DNA of 60,000 nucleotides from Takakia lepidozioides (Eukaryota; Streptophyta; Takakiopsida; Takakiales; Takakiaceae), in NCBI GenBank assembly GCA_030704615.1, contig CM060733.1, positions 5,706,001 to 5,766,000 on the forward strand, given 5' to 3'. Positions within the stretch are counted from its first letter, which is position 1; each line of letters begins with the position of its first letter. The position numbers were made by a program, and so were the translations under genes. This document shows, piece by piece, positions 1-11,797 of the stretch. The notes beneath the pieces are model-generated. The model searched no databases. It worked only from the letters and a program-made list of their open reading frames with translations, and was not told where the DNA came from.

Positions 1-112
1 TCAGGCCTATTAATTAAGTCTCCGACAGCTGTATCAATGTTTGGTAACTCTTAATGCATGAATGGTAGGTGTACGTCCGTTGTGAAGCTGACAGAAACTA
101 TGGAGTGAGCAG

Positions 113-1717
113 ATATGACTATCTACCGTTCTTTTATTCACGTGTTTTTGAGGCTCCTGGTTGCGAACGAAAGGTCTGGTGGCAGTTCTATGGAGATAAT
201 GGTAAGCACCTCCAGGATATTTTACCTTCCTTTCAAAAACTAAATATGTGTATATTATAATCTGTCTCTGTTGCTTCCTTTCCAGGGCTCACTTGGGTGT
301 AACAGATTAATCTTCTCCCGTTTTCATGTTGATTACATGTTGATGTTTAGGACCAGCCCAAGTTGAGCTGTCTCACTGAATGGTGATGCCGTTAGCTGAG
401 AAGAAAAAAGTAAGAAAGAGAGAAAGAGAGAGGCTTTGGTAAGAAGGAAGACACTTGTTGAAGCAAGTGTAACTTACGGTGTCACTTCACCCCGAAGGAG
501 TACTGCCTTCCATTTGGAAGGTGGAAGGCTTTGGTATATATAGCAGACAAGAAGATTCTCTCCCTCCCGTTGTCATGTTTGCTTTTGTATGCCTCTAATT
601 GCAAAGCACAAGAGAAGTCCTAACAATGTTGCGTAGAAGCACATTTCCTTCCCATGTCCCCTCCCATTTTCCCTCTCAAAACAAATTGTGGAGTTGCAAG
701 GTAGATCTGCAGATCACCACTTCGTTTTCGTGGCACTTTGGTCCTTTCTGTCTTTCAGAGAAAAAATCCAAAACTAAAGTTTCGGTGATTTGAGATTCCT
801 GTGAGATTTGTGTCTTGGTTGATCAACTTGCAGTTGGAGAAGCAGTTGAGATTGGCGACTTCAATCCCAAGCTTGCAACATTTTGGGTCGAAAACGGTAA
901 ATCCATGGATTTCCTTGAGTTCAGACCTGAAATCATGGTTGAAATGGGAAGAATATATACATTTCAAATGGACTCAGTGTTTTGTTTTGGGGTCAGATAG
1001 TCAATACCTCCTGTGGCCAAGTAGTGGGTTCTTGATCGCCCTGGCTGTGTTCCACTTATTTTGGTGAAATCAACCTCAATCTTCTCTTAAACGAAAAGAT
1101 GTGGGAGATTGAGACAGCTTTCTGATGGAAAACATTGTAGAACAAACGAAATGGCTGCCAGGGTCTTAACTTCGTATCAAGAATGCACAGGTAGGTGCAG
1201 CTAGGATATTGCAACACTGTAGTGCTGCAACAAGTGGCAGACACTTGGACTGATCATTACTTGCTGCTCTCTTAACGTCTAACTTCGGAGAATAAGATCT
1301 GGAGATTTAATGGTTTGGTATTCTTAACGCAGGTCGCTTGAAGGGCCTCTTCTTAGAGAGTGGTAGTCCTGAGGTAAGATTCTTGCAATCTCCTGCAGGC
1401 ATTTGTTTTCCTCTCTGAACTTTGTGAAGGTTTTGTTTCTTTCTCTCTGTGATGCTTTTGAGCTGCTTGTGGCCCCTCTCTCTTTCTTGTTTATCTGTGG
1501 AGACCACAACCATGAATTGGGGCAGAAACTATTTATCATTACTTAGTAACTGTTAAACCCTTCTATGGAACAGGAATTTGCCTTGCTACCAAAGCTGGCA
1601 AGGGCACAGCCATCAATCGACGTGTCCTTGCTCCGGAAAATTGGGTCTGTGGAGGAGGCGCTCAACATTGCTCATACAGCAGCTGAGAATCAAATTCCTG
1701 GGAGTGTGGCATTGTGA
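113..1717 (+). CDS. MDAR: Monodehydroascorbate reductase, 3' exons (partial gene)
   Basis: Four exons splice in phase to the C-terminal part of monodehydroascorbate reductase, the FAD enzyme that uses NAD(P)H to regenerate ascorbate. Exons: about 113-201, 834-896, 1333-1373 and 1574-1717 (TGA at 1715-1717). All introns are GT-AG. Recognisable family segments are YDYLPFFYSRVFE and KVWWQFYGDN in the first exon, VGEAVEIGDFNPKLATFW in the second, GRLKGLFLESGSPE in the third, and EFALLPKLARAQPS plus SVEEALNIA in the last. The RVFE/KVWWQF form is that of the plastid/mitochondrial plant enzymes. The start of the first visible exon is uncertain; the FAD and NAD(P) domains must lie upstream of the window. 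Intron 1 (202-833) contains a dispersed repeat. No stop or frameshift is seen, so the gene looks functional. Confidence 0.9.
395..530 (+). repeat. Dispersed repeat copy inside MDAR intron 1
   Basis: A purine-rich stretch (GAAGAAAAAAGTAAGAAAGAG) is followed by a segment (TTGAAGCAAGTGTAACTTAC, then GGTGTCAC) that recurs in diverged form at about 8,310-8,395. The two copies differ by substitutions and small indels. Family unknown. Confidence 0.45.
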
Positions 1718-4700
1718 GAGCTGGATCCAGCCTGATTGTGATCCCAGGTGAGCAATATGATTGTGAATCTCATGTATGCCACAATCAGGTTTGATTTTTC
1801 TACAGATAATAAAGACTTGTTTTCTCGTTGATTATTCTCTAGCAGTGATGCTGAATTAATCTTCATCGTACATTAACTGGGTTGTAGTGTCCGGGCATAT
1901 CGTAGAGTTTTAATGACTAGTTGAAATCTTTGGAATTTTTTTATTGAAAATGGTAGTGAAGTCGCTAGTCCTTAATGCTACATTATTATCTGTGTTTTCT
2001 CATGACACAAAAACCAAAGAAAGCATGTCGGCATGTTGAGGCCGAGTTTGGCATATGTCCATCCCTTAAGCTGTCGACGAGATGAGTTCAAGGTCAGTTG
2101 GTGGGGTCAGTTGAATTGCATGTCTAAGCGATTTCTTGAGGCAAGACCGTCCAGGTAAACAGGCTTAGACTTGGTGGAAAAGGGTAGAAGAGATTTTCAA
2201 GTATCTGAATATTAGTCCAGAAGAATTGACCCTACTGGATGAAGCTTACCAAGAGGGGGTTGTGTCCAAAGCCATGTCTGATGCCCAAAGAAAATGAAGT
2301 TTGGCATAAAACTTCCCCTGAACTTGTTTCCAGTCTGTGACATGGACAAGGACCTGATCTGAAGGACCTACCAACCCTCGGCACAAGACTGAAATTTAAG
2401 CTCAGGGCGGGGAACCTACCTTTGAAGAAGAAACAGATAGAGAGGAATGATGATGTAGAGGTATGAGAGAGGATGTAGAGGTATTCTCACCAGATAGTGA
2501 CCCTCTTCAGGAACATCAAGTACGTAGTTCCTGCACCTCTGTTCACCAACTTTTAGAATCTCGAGGCTGAACCTAGTAAAAGCCCTGGCCCTGTTGGAAG
2601 GTAATTGCTGGGCAGCTCACACCCAGCAAGTTGATGCTTGTGTGAAGGGCTCTCTAGAGGATATCTGGAAAACCCAAATTCCAAACCCAAATCGCCTAAA
2701 CTGGGCGTAGGGTCCATGGCCACAAAGCTACGGCAAACGACGTCTTATGAGGACATTTATTCAATTTTGCTGCGCTGTAAGTCTGCTACAAGAAGGAAAC
2801 TGTTGATGTATTTCTTGAGGTTGTCTATGGTACCATAGATAATCCGAACCCTAAAATGTTCTTGCACCATCTCAAGAAAGATAAGCCACATGGACATTTG
2901 TAGGGTTGAGGAGGAAAAAACCCCTCAAATGAGCCATTGTTGACTTTGTTCACATCAATTGTGGCAGTCCTTCCATACTTAATCCACTTTTACTAGAGAT
3001 GAAATCCTCAGTGTCTATTCTAGTATCCACCAAAGGATTGGTGCCTCCTACTTGATCTCTTGTTTTGAGACCTGTTCGATCTCCTGTAGACTCAGCAAAA
3101 CCATTGGAGGCAAAATCACCAGCATCTGCCGGTACTTCTAGATTGGTGACAACAGGAGCACCAAAGTAAGTCTGTTGGCTTAGTTGTTGGTTCAGTTGTG
3201 TGACCATGTCCAATTGAACACTCAGATCTTGATTTTGCTGTATAGGCACGCCCTCCATAGTTAGAACGCATACAATTGATAAAAAATAGCAACAATTAAC
3301 CTTCTTCCTTAGGTCCTTCAATGTGCTCGCAGTAGATGTAATAAATTCGTTTCTTTCTTTTATTTCTCTTCTTTCTTCTCTCTTTGTCTTGTGGCATTTC
3401 TGTAAGATGTCACAGTCTTTGGAGAAATTGTTTTTACACCATATGTGCAATACTAAGCATTACACTCATAAATACATTATCTACGATTCTTGTTGTCCTC
3501 ATCAGTACATACCTAGGGTTCGAATGGCTTGGTGCGTATTTTCATTCTTGTTGGAGATCCCACTTTTTGTATGGTTCTATTTTCCTTTGTCTATGAGCTC
3601 TTTGAGTTTGTCGGGGTCGTTATCAAGTTTCTTTCTTCCTTCCTTCAAAAGAGAAAGAGCAGTGCATAGGTACTTGATATTTTCTTTTGAAAGAGCACTG
3701 CATAGGCACTTGATATTTTCTTTTGTAAGAGCGAGCAGTGCATAGTACATAGCACACATGTACTTGATGTTTTAAAATGAATAGATTCTCGCATTCTATG
3801 GCTGACCCATGGAATCATAAACTGCTCACCTTTTGGAAAAATGCGACTTGCCGCAAAAGTTCTTGGTTCTTGGCTTGATATAGTTTATTCTGGCTTTCAA
3901 TTTCCTGCAAGCCCCAGGTGCGAGATCAACCGAGATCAACCAACACATTCATATTTAGAAACAACCTACATACTTTTCTTCAACCTTCTAGAATTTTGCT
4001 GTCTGCAGTTGGATTTCAAGCATTTATCTTATAATTCTAGAAAGCACATAATTACGAAAAGTCCTATAGTCGAAACCTTCTCAATAATGTGAAGGGAATC
4101 AATGGAACAAAATCTTAAATTACCTCCATATATGTGCGTTTTCGCTCTCTAGCCTGTTGGGCGCTGACACGGTTCCTCAGCAAACTGCACATTTAAGTAT
4201 AAAATATCAGCAAGAACTAGATTCTAGTTTGATTCTAGTAACAGGGACACAGGAGGGGGTTTTAAGAAAATTAGGACTGGCAACAAAGGTATGGAGAGGA
4301 GTTATATTACAAAGAAGATGTTAAGTCAGAACAGGAAAGGAATCTAAGATTGAGCAAAGTCTAGTAGGTTAACTCAATTAACCGGCATGGACCGGGTTTG
4401 AGTGGGATAGAGGGTACAATTTCCACCATTAAGGATTTGCCCACTATATTGGATATGGCCTGGGCACCCTTTTCAGCATTGCTCTCTTATGTAGTTATTG
4501 GCCTTGCTCCGCTTGGCCGGGTGGGGGAAACGGAAGCCAATAGCTTCTGAGCCTCCTCTCCCTGCATCACCCGGCAAAAGAGAGTGAAGTCCTCAAATTT
4601 TTGGGAAGGTTTTATGACTTTTCGAAAAGAGATAATGAGGATTTTTCCTTCAACTCCATAACTACGGTTTGGACTACATGTCATATGCAATTGTTTCCAA

Positions 4701-4930
4701 TCTTCATTTGTGAATGCCAAAGTTACAAATGTAGAACTAAAATCTTAGAAGCGGACTGGGACTCTCCACATTTGAAGGTTGTTACGGTTTTTGCACTGTC
4801 CCTCTATAATTGCGACTACTAACAACAATCCCTCTGTCCCTTTAAGAGAGAAAATCAAATCAAAATGAAATCGGTCACCTCGTCACTTCCCAGCAGGTAA
4901 CAATTTGACTTCAAATTTGAGTACTGTTAC
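1718..4930. other. Gene-poor stretch downstream of MDAR
   Basis: I see no gene that I can name. On the minus strand 2,950-3,450 is open for 166 codons (Gln- and Asp-rich in its second half) but has no recognisable domain. 2,000-2,900 on the plus strand has several broken reading frames and may be old transposon sequence. A minus-strand open stretch at 4,487-4,720 is also unassigned. Confidence 0.4.
3647..3770. repeat. Short tandem repeat, about 40 bp, three copies
   Basis: The phrase AGAGCA(C/G)TGCATAGG(C/T)ACTTGATATTTTCTTTT occurs twice in tandem and a third copy is extended and diverged (…GAGCAGTGCATAG… TACTTGATGTTTT). Period is about 40 bp. Confidence 0.6.
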
Positions 4931-5036
4931 CGTTTTTTCTTGCGCTCTTCCTTTTGGCGTGTGTTTTGCATAGCAGAGGGATCCAAGGCTCCATCATTGG
5001 CATACCTTGCATTTCCATCCGATGCAGCATGTTTTG
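4931..5036 (-). CDS. Candidate internal exon of an unidentified gene
   Basis: Reading the minus strand, an acceptor (TTGTATTACAG) at 5,037 and a donor (GTAACAG) at 4,930 enclose a 106-bp open exon, 2+102+2 nt in phase. It ends in a strongly basic run (…RQKEERKKKR) after an acidic/small-residue segment (DGALDPSAMQNTR). The clean flanks and charged C-terminal run look like a real exon, perhaps of a nuclear protein, but I do not recognise the family and no partner exon was established. Confidence 0.3.
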
Positions 5037-5639
5037 CTGTAATACAACGAAACTTTTTTTTGTAACTAACTACTAACTTTTGTAAGTTAGCCAAGACATG
5101 AAATGAAAATTTTAGTTTGCCGAACACAATATGTTCTACTTACAGCTTTGGGCGCAAAAAACAACCCAACATCACAGATTGTATATGCACTGTTCGTTTT
5201 GAGATTACCCTTACGAAAATTGTTTGTTTGACCAAATTGATGATTAACCCACCACTATAATACACACCTCCATGCATCCCAAAATTTGGTCATTGTTGGC
5301 TATCAAGCATTCTAAGTGAAAAGGGTCAAACTATGGTTTAGGTATCTCTATCTTATATCTCATGCTAATTTGGAGGAAATTACATGTCACTCATTGTTGG
5401 ACAACATGATTTTCAATGATGATTCTCAACTTAATTCTCAACATGATTCTCAATGATGTAGACTATCACTTGAAAAAAACAAACCTTAAGAGGTTTTTAA
5501 CATTGAACTTAGTTACTGTGGCGCCGCTACCTAGTGTTACGGTGTTAAAATCCCTCCTCAATTAATTAGTGTCAAATTACAACCTTCCATTACATTATTG
5601 TTGAAACCGGTTGTACATTATTCTACAGAATAACATGAG
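5037..5639. other. No gene seen
   Basis: AT-rich sequence. The only structure is a run of short imperfect repeats of the phrase GATTCTCAA(C/T) at about 5,405-5,460. Confidence 0.5.
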
Positions 5640-5866
5640 CAGTCAGTAGCTCAATTGGATAGTGCACCGAGTGCCACCCATATGATTCTGGGTCAAATCC
5701 TGCTTCATTGATGGGTGTGGTATGTTCTTCTGCCCATTCCCTTGGGCGGTGTCCCATCAGCAAGCCTTCAGGGCGAGGTTTCTCCTCTAGGCTCTAGCAC
5801 TATTAAGGGGCCTGATTTGTGCAGTGAGCTGTCGCTCCCAGGTGTTTCCCACGAAAAAAGAAAAAA
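5640..5866 (+). mobile_element. tRNA-derived SINE (candidate)
   Basis: A perfect RNA polymerase III A box (TAGCTCAATTGG, 5,647-5,658) is followed 31 bp later by a near-consensus B box (GGGTCAAATCC, 5,690-5,700). A non-tRNA body follows and the element ends in an A-rich tail (GAAAAAAGAAAAAAC, about 5,851-5,865). Head, body and tail give about 225 bp, normal for a plant SINE. The tRNA-like head does not fold into a convincing intact tRNA. A related head is found at 58,342-58,402. Confidence 0.65.
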
Positions 5867-6223
5867 CATGAGCTTTGATTGTGAAGAAATTACAGGAGCG
5901 AGTGTGAAAGTTTCGAAGAGAGACCTTCGCTGATGGCTGTAGAAGCGAGCCTCCTCTTCTCTCTCTTTGCAACGTCTGAGGACGCACGCCTTTGCCTCGC
6001 AATAGCTGCTGCAGTCGCTTGTGCCCTAGGTCATTCCCGTTCACATAAGTTATACAGATCATACTGCCAACCGTGTTGAGCATCTGGCACCAATTCACGA
6101 ACTTCACAACTTTTCTTTCGCACATTGGATCGGACCAGCCCTAATATAATTTGCAAACAAACATATGAGCATGTGACACGATGGCACATTCATATACATT
6201 ATGGGCTGTGCGTGGAACGAAAT

Positions 6224-6971
6224 TTACGAGTATGTGTGTTGAGCTGATTGGGCGTCCAAAATCGGTTGATGCGAGAGTGGCTCTGTAGTGTTGGGTCGAA
6301 GAGGTACAAGGCCTGGATATGTATTTGTATATGATATCGGCCGTTGAAAAGAATTCGACCCTCCTGTCCCCAGACACCGGCACACCATTTCAGCATACTG
6401 GAAAGCAAAATTCATTGCGTAATTCATTTGGATTCAAGTCACGCTTGCGATGATACTAAACCATACTCCTTCAAAATGCAAGACATCTGATATGAGACAT
6501 AGCATGATCTTAATACGAATGTGAATATGAATGACAACGTCTTGCAACATTTGGCTATACATTCCATTCCATATTGTTGATCAGTCTATCAGCATTGCAG
6601 ATTGGGATGGATTCAATGTGCTCACCTCCACAATTCGGTTCGGAGAATGTCGAACCCGTTAAGTGTGGCGTCGAACCTATTAAGAAAGATCCACTCTTTG
6701 GATATGCGTCTGAGGTCTGAAGTAGATTTTGATCCAATATATGCTGATTTTCATGATAACCAGGACCTTGCAAATGAGAAATCGGGAGGCTTTGCTGTCC
6801 TAGCATGCACGGTGAAAAGAGACTCGGATTGTATCTGTGAGGATTGCCTATATTTTGAAGGTCTCGAATCTCTTTATCAAGTTCCTCTTCAGGAATGCCT
6901 ATGAGCTGTCCGGGCGCTACTTTCCCAGCGTTCCTTTGTGGTCTGTTATACATATCATAAATCCAAGCCTC
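6224..6971 (-). CDS. Unidentified two-exon gene (3' part)
   Basis: Minus-strand exons 6,971-6,561 (411 bp, exactly 137 codons, acceptor TATGACAG) and 6,397-6,224 (174 bp, acceptor TTTTGCTTTCCAG, stop TAA at 6,224-6,226) join in phase 0 through a donor GTATAG. The product is rich in Pro, Gln, Asn and Ser with no transmembrane segment; its clearest part is an acidic helix-like segment (IPEEELDKEIRDLQNI). Without that splice the first exon would stop at 6,555. Upstream exons were not found. I do not recognise the family. The exon structure argues for a real gene rather than chance open frames. Confidence 0.4.
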
Positions 6972-9568
6972 CTGTCATACCCCGGCCAGCCCAAATAATC
7001 TGTTTGTTAGAACAATCAAGAAACATGCAATTGATCACCAGGTGCAGAGTTACATTCTGAGTTACAGCTTCTGGCTTCAAAAAGCATGACCTAAGATCGA
7101 AATGCAGGGCTCATTCGTGCTCCTCCGCAGGTACGTAAGCCCCAGCAGCTGGATGCGGCCGCACAGCAAGAACACTGTCTCTCTCGCAAAGAACCTCTTT
7201 GCTCTCTCTGCCAGCGATCGCTCCTTAGCTGGCCAGCCCAGCCCAACTGCAGTAAACGTGGTGTTCTGTGTGTTTATTTTTATTTTTTATTTTTACCTTT
7301 TCCACCGAAAAAGAGGCCACCAGACCGACTCATCTCACAAGTTTCACCCCCCGGAAAAAATATAAAATATAAAAATATAAAATCGCCAATAATCCAAAAA
7401 TGTTATCCCTTCATGAGGAAAGCTCTTGGGGAAGTAAGTGAATAAGTTATAAATCATGTTTTTACAAGCTATGGTTAGACAAGTTACTTCTTCTATAGAA
7501 AATGGTCCATACATGAAAGGGGATTTTTTTTTCAGGGTCCATGTATAGGTCAGGGGATTACTATTTTCCAGGGCCCTGAACTATCCATGTGATATATCTA
7601 TTTAGATGTGATATATTTGAAATATTTTAATTCAATTTATATTGTTAGAAATGGAAGTTAGGTCACTTTTTGAGCTTACCGCGTTATTGCTTAATATATC
7701 TGGGGGAGAGTATCTAAGAAACAAAACTAGTTGTACATTGTAGTTCTAGATCATGTTTGATTAAATGCAGAGGCTTTTTGATAGATATTTGAAATAATGT
7801 GGATCGTCGATGTTCAGATCTTGCGTTCCAACGTTATCGTGCTGGTGCCCATGGGAGAGCCCATCCCAAAGTGGGCAGGGACTAGTTAGGCTAATTCCGG
7901 TCGGTGTCATCAAGTAGGACTTACACTAGTTGGCTGTGGACCACTTTTGATTTTGCGTTTGTTGAGGATGTGAGCAATAAAAGGGATCTCATAGCGATAA
8001 AATGTAAGGTAGGAGTGGGATAGTTTTAGGTTTTGCTTCAGAATAGTGGCTATGGCCGCCACCCAATACACCCGCAATGACAATAGTCAATGGTGTCCCG
8101 TCCATGTTGATGGAGGGCTAGAAGAAGTGGTTTTATGCTTTTCAAGTTTGTTAGAGATTGTTTGGCTCAATGGTGGCATAGAATTGATTCAATTAAGCTC
8201 TTCAACAACTTATAGCTAAAGTTGACTGTTGTTAAGTGTTGGGAGAAAAAATCTCAATAATCTTTTTAGCAATTCATTTATTATCGTCTTGAAAACAAAT
8301 TTTGCTCATAAAGAAGAAGAAAAAAACTCTTGCTGAAGCAAATGTAACTTATGGTGTCACGTCATCCTAAAAGGCTGTTGTTTGGAAGATGGACACCATT
8401 TCTAACGGCCGTAACCGGTGCAACATGATTGCTAACTTTCCCCCCGGACTTGAAAGTCCTAATGTAAATAACCGGTTGACCCAATTATCGCGGTTGTATA
8501 GTTGGGTTGGCCATAATGGATAACATCCAATATACACCTATATGACTTTGAACCCATGACAATTTTTTAAAGGCTGCCTTATGCCCTGCCTTATGCCCTA
8601 CCGAATAGGCAGTCTGTTATGTGCCTTTTTTTAAATAATAGCATTTACCAATTAAACTCATTGTAAACACTTATATAGTGGCATGTATTTCTATGTGTGG
8701 TTGCATACTTCCCTTGGTCCACATCCATCTATTAAGCTTATTAAAGTTGCTTCTTTGCTTTCAACAAAAAACCAGCCAGCCTTAAGTATAGCCCACTTAG
8801 AAGAAACATTAATTGGTTTAAGGGTGTCCATTCCCTTATAAAAAATTGAAAAAAAAAACAACGATTGAGAAGTGGTCCTTCCCTAGCATGGACTGTTTGG
8901 GGTCTAATCAGCTCAATTCTTCTACTTATTGATTATATTATTAATCGCAGTGATCTACTTCTTGTGAAGATGAGCTGCTATATAAAGAGGGACAGTGGCC
9001 CCAAAATTTTATAGATAGGGACTGAAAGTCCGAGAAATACAAGAGGTAAATAGAAGAGCCACCAGATAAGACTAAGAGAAAAAATTACCTCTAAAGGGTG
9101 TCGTAAGGCTGATCAAGGAAGGCACCGTTTCGTGACAAAGGGTAGTAAAAAGAGGTGGTTCGAAGCCTAGCAACACGGGAGCCAAGAGAGAAAGTCATGT
9201 TTGTGCACGAAGTCCCTAGCATGGAAGACAGCGCGGGTGCCAAGAGGAGCAGAACATAAGGCTAAATGGAAAGGGTCTATGTAAACAAAGAATGCGTAGC
9301 TCCCGATAGAAACAAGGAGAGCAGATGAAGAGTTCTCCAAGAAGGAAAACAAGGCAAGGAAAAGAAGTGACATCTCTACTTCAAGGGAAACTTGTCAAAC
9401 GAGAGCTGAATCTTGGATTTGCCTTTCCTAATGGATTTACAGTGCTTCTAATATTTGACCTCGGGCTCATCAACCACCAAGGGGGATTGCTTAGTGCTAA
9501 GAGAGCTGCCAGCTTGGTAAGATGTCGTCGTTCCAGTATATCCTCGAGGCAGATTGTTTGGTGAAGAT
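6972..9568. other. No gene seen; dispersed repeat copy near 8.3 kb
   Basis: AT-rich intergenic sequence. 8,310-8,395 carries the second copy of the repeat found in MDAR intron 1. Open stretches here are short and have no recognisable domain. Confidence 0.45.
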
Positions 9569-11115
9569 TGTAACCCCCTTGCCCTAGGAGCTATCAAATT
9601 CGGCGAGAAGTTTGTCATGGTTTTGTTTGTGATTAGTTAGAAATAGTTATTTCTAGCTAATTAAGACTTTATACATTTATATTTGTATTTTGTTGGCATT
9701 GGGACTTCATTTGGTTCCATGTGGCAAGTGAGGTGGCAACCTCACTTCGGATGTGGAGAGGTTATCTGCACGTGATGTGTAGGAAGACTCGTCCTCTTCT
9801 AACCGAGTCTTCCAAGGCCTCTTTCGCCGCCATAGCTCTAGTGCTTGAGATGGAGTGTAGGTGAGGTCTGTATGGTGGAGTCATTTAGCAAAGGTGTCAT
9901 TGGGTTGACTTATATAATATGATAGAGTGGTTTCATTTCTTTTCACCATTTTCATATCACTAGAAGAAGACCTGCTTACATCTATATATGAGTGCAAGGT
10001 ATTAGCATAGTTAGCACTTGTGTGTTAAAGAGAGCTTGGTAGAGAGCTTCTATGTTATAAGGTGTAGCAGGGTTTGCAAGAGGAAGCCCCTTGTGGTGTT
10101 TATGCACAAGTGGAGGCCTTCCAGAAGAGCCCCAGTGCAAAGTTTAAGAACTAGTGAAGATAGTTCTTGTACTGCAAGTTGTTGCAGGGTTTGAGGAGTT
10201 CAAGAGAGCTCGGGTGTTAATCAGGCAAGTGGTGCATGTGTGGAATATGTTTTCAACCTGTGGGGGTCTTTAACTTCAAGCCTAGGAGAGTTAGGAGTAG
10301 AGGTACAATCTGATTTCTCTTTGGTGCAAGATAGTGCATTGTAGAGCATGCTTTGAGTTGGGGTTTTAGTCCCAAGCTTGGCAAGAGCATGTCTATGGAA
10401 GTGGCAAGTGCAGGGCTGAATTATGAACTCTAAGAGATGCACTATGGCCATAGAAGGAAGCACTATGAGTGCATACAATGGTTAGAAGAGGGTATGTCAT
10501 AGAAAGCTCAAGAGCTTGTTCTATGCTTGTTTCATGAGTTCCATGGAGAAATAGAGCTTATTGTGAGGCAAATAGCTTGCTCAGGGAGTTAAAAGCACAC
10601 TTGGTGGTCCATTGATGTCCAAGAAACCAAGAACAACACCTCTGGTTGCTCCATAGAAACCATAGCTCGTTGGCAGCAATCGCAGAGCCAAATCGGTGCA
10701 AACCCTAACCTAGGAACGCTTGGGAACTCCTTGGGAGCTCGTGTGAACGCATGGGAATGCCTAGGAACATTGCATCAGGGTTGGGAGCACCACCATTGAG
10801 CAATCGGATGAACTATTGAGCCAATGGATGAAAATCGGTGCTCCTAGATGAGAATCAGTCGCAGTGAATGAAATCTGCACCAGTGGATGAAATCTTGGTA
10901 TCGGATGAAAAATTGCGCTATTGAATGAACAATCGCGGCGATGGATGAAAGTGCGCGAGCGGATGAAATCGTGGCAGTGGATGAAATATCGAACATATGG
11001 ATGAAAAATCGCAGTTCTGGATGAAATTTGGTCAATGACGGATGAAAAATCGACTGACTGTGGGGATTTGTGGAGGTCTTTGAGGGCTCTTGGGAGGACT
11101 ATTGGAGGTCCTTGG
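9569..11115 (+). mobile_element. Fragment of LTR-type repeat (family B) interrupted by LTR A
   Basis: The last ~55 bp before the LTR at 11,116 (GATTTGTGGAGGTC… GAGGACTATTGGAGGTCC) match, in reverse complement, the sequence just outside another family A LTR at about 17,860-17,996. So both family A insertions sit in the same older repeat. The upstream part (9,569-10,800) has no recognisable reading frame and could be the rest of an LTR or untranslated leader. The outer left boundary is a guess. Confidence 0.35.
10800..11060 (+). repeat. Degenerate GGATGAAA-phrase repeat
   Basis: The phrase GGATGAAA (variants GAATGAAA, GGATGAAAAATCG) recurs about a dozen times at roughly 20-bp spacing, with unrelated bases between. 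Similar phrases occur at 28,860-29,200 (GGATGAATG) and at 50,400-50,450. Confidence 0.6.
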
Positions 11116-11759
11116 TGTCACGGACATAGCCCAGAGGAACTTACCAGGAATAAAAACCAGAAGTTACCAAGTTATAATTTTACCAAAAGTTACCATGACT
11201 TACCGTGATTTACCATGATCTACCATGATCTACCATTACTTATCAAGTTACCGGAAGTTTACTAAGAGTAACTTGGGAAACTACTCAAGAAGCTTCCTTT
11301 GGAGGAAACTTCTCCATCAAGATACCTCATTTGTTTAAGGAAGCTTCTCCATCAAGAAACCTTTGTTTAATCTTGGAAACTTCTCCAGCAAGCAACCTCC
11401 ATAGGGGAAGCTTCTTAGGGAAGCTTCTTAGTAGCCAATATATATAGGAGGCGAGACTCGACACTATTCAGTTTCGCCAACACCAGTTCAAGCTACTCTT
11501 GTTTCCAGTTCCCAGTATTCCAGTCCAGTTCCCAGTACCCTAGCCCAGTTTCCAGTATCTGGTACTCCAGTCCAGTTTCCAACATTCTAGTATTCAAGTC
11601 GTGTTCCAATATCTTGTACTCTTGTTCATTGTTATAAAGATCGTCTTGATTCCTATTTACTCATCGTGCATTCGGCCACGCCGACCTTGACTTCTTGTCT
11701 AGCCTTGTACCTCTAGTCTTATCTCTTGTTTGTGTTCAGTTATGTTCTTGTCCTTGAAA
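11116..11759 (+). repeat. LTR of family A (5' LTR)
   Basis: Starts TGTCACGGACATAGCCC and ends near TCCTTGA, matching the reverse complement of the solo LTRs downstream, which start TGTCAAGGACGAG and end ATGTCCGTGACA. It has a TATATATA box (about 11,441), repeated AAGCTTC and CCAGT phrases, and a GC-rich block (GGCCACGCCGACC). Confidence 0.88.
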
Positions 11760-11797
11760 TTTTGGCGAGACTGAAGTTTGTTCCTTAGTTAGTTAAG

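Noticed and set aside
2950-3450. 166-codon minus-strand frame as a gene
   Set aside because: No domain, no splice partners established, compositionally mixed; not strong enough to list as a CDS.
5640-5705. Functional tRNA gene
   Set aside because: A and B boxes are good but acceptor and anticodon stems do not pair convincingly, and a SINE body and A tail follow.
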